Assembly (NCBI GenBank): GCA_036845725.1
Contig: DAIUDK010000087.1
Coordinates: 1 to 23,046, forward strand
Reading direction: 5' to 3'
DNA length: 23,046 bases
Source: DSWT01 sp036845725
Lineage (GTDB): Bacteria; Chloroflexota; Anaerolineae; B4-G1; SLSP01
Shown: positions 17,055 through 23,046 of the stretch, piece by piece
Layout of the letters: the number at the start of each line of letters is the position of its first letter
Numbering within the stretch: position 1 is the first letter of the stretch
Translations under genes and position numbers: made by a program
The notes under the pieces: model-generated
Told to the model about the DNA's origin: nothing
Database searches by the model: none
Seen by the model: the letters and a program-made list of their open reading frames with translations, nothing else

Positions 17055-18152
17055 ATGGGTGCGATGTTTCAGATATCATCTAGCCGAGTGGCCTTGTTGC
17101 TGGCGGACCCTTCGCCGTGCCTGCGATTGCTGGTGCTGCGAGAACTGTTGGGCTATCCAGACAACGATCCCGAAGTGCAGGAACTATTGGCGCTGCGCGA
17201 GCAAGATCCACTGGTGGCTGGCTTGCTCTCCCAGCAGACAGAGGATGGCTCGTGGGAGGCGGATGGGCGGCTCTGGCAGGGTAGTCGCCAGCGCGCAACC
17301 TACCTAGCACTGATGCGTTTGGGTTATCTGGGCTTCGATGCGCCGCATTCTGATGCGCCGCATTCTGATGCGCCGCATCCTGCCGTGCGGCGTGGTGCCG
17401 AATACCTCTTTTCCCAGCAACAAGACGATGGGTCGTGGTCACTCACTGGCGATGGCGTCGAGGGTGGTGAGCGCGAAAACTACGTGATGGTCCCTTTGCA
17501 AACGGCGCTCCCGTTGCGCGCACTGGCGATGTGCGGTTACGGCAGCGATCCCCGCGCCGAACGGGCTTATGCCTGGCTGCTCTCCAGGCGGCTGGACGAT
17601 GGCGCGTGGCCCACCGGCATTGCCGGCGGGACGGAAACAACCGGCGTGTACGGCTACGTCGCCGGGTATCGGCGGCTGGCGCACTCGCGGTGGGGTTGTC
17701 GTTCCAACACCACTGGTAGTCTGCTGTGTCTGGCGTATCACCCGGAGCGATGCAGCAGCCCGGAAGCCCGTCGTGCGCTCGACCTGCTCCTGGGACGCGA
17801 AACGCGCGAAGCGCAAAACGTGGGCCTGGAGGTCGCCCGGTTGGTGGGGGCGGAACCTACACGTGGCTTCTTCACCTTCTTCGCCCGCTTCGATTTGGCC
17901 TTGCTGCTCGATCTGTGTTGGCGGGTCGGCGCGACGACGGAAGACGCGCGTGTGGCCGATTTGTTGGAATTCGTGACCGGTCTGCGCGGCGAGTACGGTT
18001 TATGGAGTTGTGCGACGCAGCCGCAAGTTTCGCGCTGGCTCACGTTCGATCTGTTGCGTTCGCTCTCACGCCTGAACGCTGCCGGGGATTGGATTGACGC
18101 GGAACCTCGCACGCCGTTCCAGCCGTATCCAACGCGGCGCAAACGGTTTTAG
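17055..18152 (+). CDS. Prenyltransferase/squalene-oxidase-repeat (QW) toroid protein
   Basis: The 365-residue protein has three QW-type repeats, each a helix ending in Q-x(3-6)-DG-W: LLSQQTEDGSW (58-67), LFSQQQDDGSW (118-128) and LLSRRLDDGAW (176-185). These mark the alpha/alpha toroid fold shared by terpene cyclases and protein prenyltransferases. I see neither the DxDD/DCTAE acid motif of squalene-hopene cyclases nor the Asp/Cys/His zinc set of prenyltransferases, and the length is half of a cyclase. A non-enzymatic or unknown role is therefore more likely. There is no signal peptide. It starts five bases after the uvrA-like stop, so the two are probably co-transcribed and functionally linked. 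An in-frame ATG at 17064 is an alternative start; neither has a strong ribosome binding site. It contains a 15-bp tandem repeat at residues 95-109. Confidence 0.8.
   Translation: MGAMFQISSSRVALLLADPSPCLRLLVLRELLGYPDNDPEVQELLALREQDPLVAGLLSQQTEDGSWEADGRLWQGSRQRATYLALMRLGYLGFDAPHSDAPHSDAPHPAVRRGAEYLFSQQQDDGSWSLTGDGVEGGERENYVMVPLQTALPLRALAMCGYGSDPRAERAYAWLLSRRLDDGAWPTGIAGGTETTGVYGYVAGYRRLAHSRWGCRSNTTGSLLCLAYHPERCSSPEARRALDLLLGRETREAQNVGLEVARLVGAEPTRGFFTFFARFDLALLLDLCWRVGATTEDARVADLLEFVTGLRGEYGLWSCATQPQVSRWLTFDLLRSLSRLNAAGDWIDAEPRTPFQPYPTRRKRF
17337..17381 (+). repeat. Three copies of a 15-bp repeat in the QW-protein gene
   Basis: GATGCGCCGCATTCT occurs three times in a row (17337, 17352, 17367), with one change (TCT to CCT) in the last copy. 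It encodes DAPHS, DAPHS, DAPHP between the first and second QW repeats. The unit is a multiple of three, so copy-number change keeps the frame. Near identity of the copies indicates recent expansion. Confidence 0.95.
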
Positions 18153-18318
18153 GAAATAAGGATTCGATCAATATCGGCAGCCAAGCATCTACAATGCCTG
18201 ATTGTCATCTCAAAACGTGCATGTTGATGCCTGGTGATTGGTTCCCATTCCTCTTTATCGAAAGCCAAAATGTCAGGGGGTGTTCCGTATCCGGCGCTTG
18301 CTCACCAGTACAATTCTC

Positions 18319-18346
18319 TTGACACCGGATCATGGTATGATACAAA
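18319..18346 (+). promoter_or_regulatory. Candidate promoter of the sugar operon with an internal palindrome
   Basis: A consensus TTGACA (18319-18324) is followed after 16 bases by TACAAA (18341-18346), a weak -10. A better -10 sequence, TATGAT (18336-18341), is only 11 bases away. ATCAT-GGT-ATGAT (18329-18341) is an inverted repeat in the spacer, where a repressor would block initiation. The rest of 18153-18379 shows no gene and no clear terminator. Confidence 0.4.
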
Positions 18347-18363
18347 AATGGGGTACAAATTTA

Positions 18364-18371
18364 GGGGAGGG
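18364..18371 (+). promoter_or_regulatory. Ribosome binding site of the MFS transporter gene
   Basis: GGGGAGGG lies eight bases before GTG 18380. It is a strong Shine-Dalgarno sequence and fixes the GTG as the start codon. Confidence 0.75.
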
Positions 18372-18379
18372 TAGGCGCC

Positions 18380-19666
18380 GTGAAAAACAACGCATCTAGC
18401 CATATTTCTCTACGTTCCTGGGGCGTCATGGCAGCCCTGGCTCTGACCGGCCAGATCGCCTGGGCGGTGGAGAATGCCTGGTTCAACACTTTTGTTTATG
18501 ATGAAATCACACCGGATCCGCGCCCGGTGGCGTGGATGGTAGCCGCCAGCGCCATCACTGCCACCTTGACCACGCTGCTGATGGGGACACTCAGCGACCG
18601 GACCCGTTCGCGCTGGGGACGCAGACGCCCGTACATCTTGATCGGCTATGTGCTCTGGGGGCTGTCCACCATCCTTTTCCCAACGGTGGCGTACATCAAA
18701 GCGGCCAGCCTTGCGGTTATCATGGTGGTCGTTGCCGATTCGGTGATGACCTTTTTCGGTTCTACGGCAAACGACGCGGCTTTCAATGCCTGGACGACGG
18801 ATATTGCCACCAGCGAGAGCCGCGGTCGGGTGGAAGGTGTGCTCAACCTGAGCATGTTCCTCGCCCAGATTGTGTCCATGGTCGCCGCCGGGATTCTGGT
18901 CGATTCCTTCGGCTACTTTATCTTCTTCTACAGTCTCGGTGGGATTGTCATGGCCGTCGGGTTGGTGGCCGGTTACTTGCTGGAAGATGCACCGGCCATC
19001 GAGAGCGATGTTTCCCGTCCGCCATTTTGGCAGGAGTTCACAGAACTCTTTAGGATCGATGTGCTCAAGGAAAACCGGGACTTGTTCATCCTGTTGCTGT
19101 TCATCATGATCAGCAACATTGGCATGCAGGTTTCGATGCCTTACCTGATCATCTACCTGGAAAACTATGTCGGCGTTACCAAAACGGAATTCAGCATCAT
19201 AGGCGGTGCGGTGATGCTGGGCAGCGCTATCTTTGCCATCCCCTTTGGCATCCTGGCGGATCGTTGGAACAAGCGGGTGATGAGCGCTGTCGCCATCGTG
19301 ACCAGCAGCCTGGGCGGGATATTGCTCTCGCTTGTGGGTACCTTGCCGCTGCTTGCGCTCACCGGCCTGGTCTGGCAAGCGTTTTCGACCGCATCCGGGA
19401 TTGCCTCGGTGGCCTGGCTAAAAGACCTGCTGCCGGAACAAAACAGGGGCAAGTTCCTCGGCATCCGGATGATCTTTTGGATCGCCATCCCGATGGTGAT
19501 CGGCCCCTGGATCGGTTCAACCCTGATCCAGAACCTGGGGATTCCCACGATCACCAACGGTGAGACCGGCTTTATCCCGGTTCCCATCATCTTTCAGGTT
19601 GGTTCTGTGATCGCCTTGCTCTCATTGATCCCGCTTGGCTTCATCCGCCGGGACAAAAACGCATGA
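18380..19666 (+). CDS. MFS sugar transporter (GPH/SLC45-like)
   Basis: This 428-residue integral membrane protein has about 12 predicted hydrophobic helices. The loop after helix 2 reads GTLSDRTRSRWGRRRPY, the typical motif of the glycoside-pentoside-hexuronide and sucrose-transporter-like branches of the major facilitator superfamily. A second-half motif, FGILADRWNKR, is the matching motif-A copy. It probably imports a mono- or oligosaccharide by cation symport. The start is GTG, set by a strong ribosome binding site. It is the first gene of an operon: its TGA overlaps the next ATG by four bases (19663-19666), so the transporter and the GH127 enzyme are likely translationally coupled. The substrate is inferred from the neighbours (arabinofuranosides or related pectin/glycoprotein glycans), not from the transporter sequence. 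Confidence 0.9.
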   Translation: MKNNASSHISLRSWGVMAALALTGQIAWAVENAWFNTFVYDEITPDPRPVAWMVAASAITATLTTLLMGTLSDRTRSRWGRRRPYILIGYVLWGLSTILFPTVAYIKAASLAVIMVVVADSVMTFFGSTANDAAFNAWTTDIATSESRGRVEGVLNLSMFLAQIVSMVAAGILVDSFGYFIFFYSLGGIVMAVGLVAGYLLEDAPAIESDVSRPPFWQEFTELFRIDVLKENRDLFILLLFIMISNIGMQVSMPYLIIYLENYVGVTKTEFSIIGGAVMLGSAIFAIPFGILADRWNKRVMSAVAIVTSSLGGILLSLVGTLPLLALTGLVWQAFSTASGIASVAWLKDLLPEQNRGKFLGIRMIFWIAIPMVIGPWIGSTLIQNLGIPTITNGETGFIPVPIIFQVGSVIALLSLIPLGFIRRDKNA

Positions 19667-21612
19667 GCCGGGCAAAGGTCCTTCCAGGATATTGGCACAA
19701 CCGCCTGGCTATCAATGCCGAGACAGCGATATTCCATCAATGGGAACAGCTTGAGGCTTCCGGCAGCATTGAGAATTTCCGCATCGCTGCCGGCGAAGCG
19801 GAGGGATTTCGCGAAGGCTGGTTCTTTGCTGATTCGGATGCTTTCAAATGGCTGGACGCGGCTGCGCGCGTTTATGCTACGCACCCAAGCTCCCGTTTAG
19901 CCGCCTTGATGGATGAGTTCATCGCGTTGATCGGCCGCGCCCAGAAGGTCGATGGCTATATCTATACCTACAACCAGATCCATTTTCCCGATTCACGCTG
20001 GACCAACCTGCAAATCGAGCACGAGCTGTACTGCCACGGCCATTTGATCGAGGCCGGTGTCTCGCATCACGAGGCTACCGGGCGCAATGACCTGCTCGAG
20101 ATCGCCCGGCGGGCCGCCGACCGGATCGTGGCCGATTTCAAGGGCAAAGGGCCGGAGTATACCCCAGGGCACCAGGAGATCGAGATCGCCTTGCTGCGGT
20201 TGTACCGGCTAACCGGGCAGGCCGATTATCTGGATAGGGCCAGGCAGTTCATCGAGCAGCGCGGACGCCAACGCGGATTCAGTCTCGCCCTCTTCCGGCA
20301 GAATTCCAGAGCGGAAAAGAGAAAGGAGACGGTCAGAGAGCAGCGGCAAGCATACATGGCCGCCCATCCAGACTTTGCGCCGTTCCAGGTCCCCGCCGGG
20401 AATGAGGCTAAAAAGCCCTGGAACATTGCGCCGCGCTATATGCTCAACGCCCTGAACGGCAAATATTTGCAGCAGCATGCCCCGATCCGCGCCCAGACTG
20501 TCCCCGTCGGACACTCGGTCCGCTTTGCGTACCTGGAAACGGCAACCGCGATGCTGGCACGGGAGAGTGGCGACTTATCGCTCCTTGCCACGCTTGAGCG
20601 CGCCTGGGATCACATGGTCTCCCGAAGGATGTACGTCACGGGCGGAATCGGATCGTTGCCCGAGCTGGAAGGCTTTGGCAATGACTACGAACTGGACCCC
20701 GAGTTCGCTTATGCCGAGACCTGCGCGGCGCTGGGAAGTATGTTCTGGAACTGGGAGATGGTCCAGTTGACCGGCGAGGCCCGGTATAGCGATCTGTTTG
20801 AATGGCAATTATACAACGCCGCCGGCGTCGGCATGGGCGCTGAAGGCGCCACCTACCTCTATAACAACCCGCTGACGTGCAGAGGCGGCGTAACCCGTCA
20901 GGCGTGGTACGAGATTCCCTGCTGCCCCTCCAACATCTCGCGCACGTGGGCCGACCTCGGAAAGTATCTGTATACAAGTGACGAGAGGAATATCTGGGTG
21001 CACCAATATGTGAGCAGCGAGGCGGTGCTTGAGGCGTGCGGCGGTGTAAAGTTCGAGGTTGAAACCAGGCTTCCCTGGCAAGGAAATGTCCGGATCGCGG
21101 TTGCACCACGTGAAGCCCAGGAGTTCAGCCTGCACGTGCGCATTCCGTCCTGGGCGAAAAGTATCTCATTGCAGGTCAATGGCGAGAGACAGGATGTCCC
21201 TATCGCAGACCCGGCAGCCGGAGAGCAGGCCGCCTCCGGCTATGATCCGCGGGGCAGTTGCTTTTGCCAGATCCGGCGCATATGGACACCTGGCGACGTG
21301 GTCGAGATCGATTTCAGCACAGACATCCAACTGCGACGCGCTCACCCCAAGGTCAAGGGACACCAGGGCAAGGTAGCCATCACCGCCGGCCCACTGGTCT
21401 ACTGTCTGGAGAGCGTGGATAACCCCGAGGTAGATATTTTCAACGTCCAGGTCGATCCGGTCTCTCTGACTGAACATTTCGATTCCGACCTGCTTGGCGG
21501 CGCAAGCGTGATTACTGCAAGCGCTTTGGACTCCACGCCATTGGTTTTCATCCCCTATTATCTCTGGGGCAACCGTGGACCGTCGCAGATGACGGTCTGG
21601 GTGAATGTGTGA
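19663..21612 (+). CDS. Glycoside hydrolase family 127, beta-L-arabinofuranosidase type
   Basis: The 649-residue protein fits GH127 (DUF1680) over its length: an (alpha/alpha)6 barrel followed by beta-sandwich domains. The cysteine-zinc catalytic site is intact. YAETC gives E352 and C354, and CCPSN gives C420 (expected nucleophile) and C421. These match Glu338, Cys340, Cys417 and Cys418 of the Bifidobacterium enzyme HypBA1 as I recall it. E336, exactly 16 residues before E352, matches the acid/base Glu322. The best-known activity is release of beta-L-arabinofuranose, as from pectin side chains or hydroxyproline-linked arabinans; the family has other specificities. There is no signal peptide, so cleavage is cytoplasmic, after uptake by the adjacent transporter. 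The start overlaps the transporter stop (ATGA), and the end overlaps or nearly touches the next gene. Confidence 0.9.
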   Translation: MSRAKVLPGYWHNRLAINAETAIFHQWEQLEASGSIENFRIAAGEAEGFREGWFFADSDAFKWLDAAARVYATHPSSRLAALMDEFIALIGRAQKVDGYIYTYNQIHFPDSRWTNLQIEHELYCHGHLIEAGVSHHEATGRNDLLEIARRAADRIVADFKGKGPEYTPGHQEIEIALLRLYRLTGQADYLDRARQFIEQRGRQRGFSLALFRQNSRAEKRKETVREQRQAYMAAHPDFAPFQVPAGNEAKKPWNIAPRYMLNALNGKYLQQHAPIRAQTVPVGHSVRFAYLETATAMLARESGDLSLLATLERAWDHMVSRRMYVTGGIGSLPELEGFGNDYELDPEFAYAETCAALGSMFWNWEMVQLTGEARYSDLFEWQLYNAAGVGMGAEGATYLYNNPLTCRGGVTRQAWYEIPCCPSNISRTWADLGKYLYTSDERNIWVHQYVSSEAVLEACGGVKFEVETRLPWQGNVRIAVAPREAQEFSLHVRIPSWAKSISLQVNGERQDVPIADPAAGEQAASGYDPRGSCFCQIRRIWTPGDVVEIDFSTDIQLRRAHPKVKGHQGKVAITAGPLVYCLESVDNPEVDIFNVQVDPVSLTEHFDSDLLGGASVITASALDSTPLVFIPYYLWGNRGPSQMTVWVNV

Positions 21613-21626
21613 AGGCAAGGTTTCTG

Positions 21627-22727
21627 ATGACTGACAGAAAGTGGCCCGTTGAGAAAGCGGTTGCATGGTATCAGACACAACCCTGGCTGCGCGGTTGCAA
21701 TTTCATCCCCAGCACGGCCATCAACCAGTTGGAGATGTGGCAGGCCGCGACCTTTGACCTGGAAACGATCGACCGCGAGCTTGGCTGGGCGGCGGAACTC
21801 GGGCTGAACGCCATGCGCGTGTACTTGCACGATTTGGTCTGGCGCCAAGACCCGGCGGGATTCAGGGATCGCATCGAACAGTACCTGACGGTGTCTGACC
21901 GGCACGGGATCAAGACCGTTTTTGTGCTGTTCGATGACTGCTGGCACGATAATCCCAAACTGGGAACACAGCCAACCCCGCGCCCGGGCGTGCATAATTC
22001 TGGCTGGGTCAAAGGTCCAGGGACAAGGACGTTGAATGACCGGACTGAGTGGGGGAGGTTGGAGGATTACGTCAAGGATATTGTCGGCGCGTATGGTCAT
22101 GATGAGCGCGTGGTCATCTGGGACCTCTACAACGAGCCGGGCAATAATTTCTTGATCTCTCTCAAACTCCCGGTGGTTTTACGCTCTGTGATGCTCATCG
22201 GCAAGCTGGTCAAACATCTGTTGATGCCCGGCCCCACAGCGCGACTCCTGCGTCAGGCCTTTTCGTGGGCGCGAGAGGTCAATCCGTGCCAGCCGCTGAC
22301 CTCGGGTCTGTACTTCCTGCTGCCCTCGCTAGGTGCCAAGCTCAACCCGGTCTGCCTCGAGTTGAGCGATATTGTCACCTTCCATTCCTATTTCAGCTTG
22401 AAGACTACCGAAAGCATCGTCGCTGACCTGGCCAAGAGCGGACGGCCGCTGGTATGCACCGAATACCTGGCGCGCAGTGCGGGGAGCACCTTTGAGGCCA
22501 TTATGCCGTATTTCAAAACCCACAAAATCGGGGCAATCAACTGGGGCCTGGTGGCAGGCAAAACCCAAACGATCTATTCCTGGCAAGACTATTATCCCGA
22601 CGGGCAGGAACCGCCATTGTGGTTTCACGACATCCTGCGCCCGGATGGCACGCCGTACAGCCAGGCGGAAAAGGCCCTGATTCAAGAGATCGCCTTTGCT
22701 ACAGAGAGTGAAGCGCGGATTTTTTGA
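21627..22727 (+). CDS. Clan GH-A glycoside hydrolase (cellulase/GH5-like)
   Basis: This 366-residue TIM-barrel hydrolase has LRGCNFIPS and LGLNAMRVYLHDLVW at the first strands, WDLYNEP with acid/base E170, and VCTEYLAR with nucleophile E279. That is the two-glutamate arrangement of retaining clan GH-A enzymes. Close relatives are often labelled 1,4-beta-xylanase or cellulase without proof. It lacks a signal peptide, so a cytoplasmic exo-acting or disaccharide-cleaving role in the operon fits better than polymer degradation. I chose ATG 21627, with GAAGGCAAGG ending six bases before it. The alternative GTG 21609 overlaps the GH127 stop by GTGA and adds six residues. There is no clear terminator after the stop. 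Confidence 0.82.
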   Translation: MTDRKWPVEKAVAWYQTQPWLRGCNFIPSTAINQLEMWQAATFDLETIDRELGWAAELGLNAMRVYLHDLVWRQDPAGFRDRIEQYLTVSDRHGIKTVFVLFDDCWHDNPKLGTQPTPRPGVHNSGWVKGPGTRTLNDRTEWGRLEDYVKDIVGAYGHDERVVIWDLYNEPGNNFLISLKLPVVLRSVMLIGKLVKHLLMPGPTARLLRQAFSWAREVNPCQPLTSGLYFLLPSLGAKLNPVCLELSDIVTFHSYFSLKTTESIVADLAKSGRPLVCTEYLARSAGSTFEAIMPYFKTHKIGAINWGLVAGKTQTIYSWQDYYPDGQEPPLWFHDILRPDGTPYSQAEKALIQEIAFATESEARIF

Positions 22728-23046
22728 AACTATAGCCGGTGTAGTTGAATCTATCGTTACTCGATCACCACCACAACGCCGACCTCAACCCAACAATTCG
22801 CTTGCCCGGCATGGGTATGTACGGTGTGAGGACATCCTGCGCGGCCTGGCCCTGTTCGACCTGGAACGCGCCAGCATCGCGGCGGGGCAGGCCTGGGCCG
22901 CGGCTTGCTGGCAGCGCGACGCCGCGACCGCGCGTCTGGCGGCTGATTTCCCCAGCGCCGGTGTCTATTGCCTCAGTCTGCGCCTGCACGCCCAGGAGTG
23001 GATTGCCTGGCTGCAGGCCGCCCTCGCCATTGACCGCGAGATCGGC
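22708..23046 (+). CDS. NB-ARC/TPR-type protein, partial (runs off the right edge; start uncertain)
   Basis: From 22828 the frame reads EDILRGLALFDLERASI, then AGQAWAAA, and ends LQAALAIDREIG at the window edge. I recognise this as the region just before the tetratricopeptide repeats in large Chloroflexota NB-ARC/TPR proteins. ALAIDREIG is also how their TPR units end. The frame is open upstream to a GTG at 22708 that overlaps the hydrolase gene by 20 bases, but residues before 22828 are proline/arginine-rich and do not look like the family, and there is no ribosome binding site. So this may be a 5'-truncated remnant rather than an intact gene. It lies in the same direction as the operon but is unlikely to share its function. 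Confidence 0.45.
   Translation, partial: MKRGFFETIAGVVESIVTRSPPQRRPQPNNSLARHGYVRCEDILRGLALFDLERASIAAGQAWAAACWQRDAATARLAADFPSAGVYCLSLRLHAQEWIAWLQAALAIDREIG

Noticed and set aside
18410..19378. A 322-codon open frame on the - strand
   Set aside because: It is opposite the MFS transporter; the translation is unusually rich in His, Gln and Asp, as expected when hydrophobic helices are read backwards.

Overview
The window is a piece of a GC-rich bacterial genome, most likely from the phylum Chloroflexota (Anaerolineae or Caldilineae type). This is inferred from the giant secreted repeat protein ending in an FLPLVMQN-type tail, from an NB-ARC/TPR-type fragment at the right edge, and from the mix of glycoside hydrolases. 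All recognisable genes are on the + strand. I saw no rRNA, tRNA, CRISPR array or insertion sequence. The sequence has one 100-N scaffold gap (6802-6901), so it comes from a draft assembly.

Region 1 (1-8921) is one very large surface or secreted protein gene, cut by the left edge and by the gap. It is a mosaic of beta-rich modules: InlB/Listeria-Bacteroides-type repeats, DNRLRE-type modules, Ig-like modules and one calcineurin-like metallophosphoesterase, which appears to be nested inside a fibronectin-like module. A strong intrinsic terminator follows (8965-8997).

Region 2 (8998-11699) is a regulatory stretch rich in inverted repeats, with a sigma-70-type promoter, that drives a cytoplasmic GH38 alpha-mannosidase.

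Region 3 (11700-18152) is a 1709-residue double UvrA (four ABC ATPase modules in one chain). Five bases downstream is a small toroid protein with squalene-cyclase-like QW repeats. The uvrA-like gene carries three unrelated short-period DNA repeats (9, 7 and 10 bp), and the neighbour carries a fourth (15 bp). All lie in frame at places that look like linkers or termini.

Region 4 (18153-22727) is a compact sugar operon: a GPH/SLC45-like MFS transporter, a GH127 beta-L-arabinofuranosidase-type enzyme and a clan GH-A (GH5-like) hydrolase, joined by 4-bp start/stop overlaps or close spacing. None of the enzymes has a signal peptide. The likely scheme is import of a short glycoside followed by cleavage in the cytoplasm.

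Region 5 (22728-23046) holds the beginning, or a remnant, of an NB-ARC/TPR-type regulatory protein that runs off the right edge.
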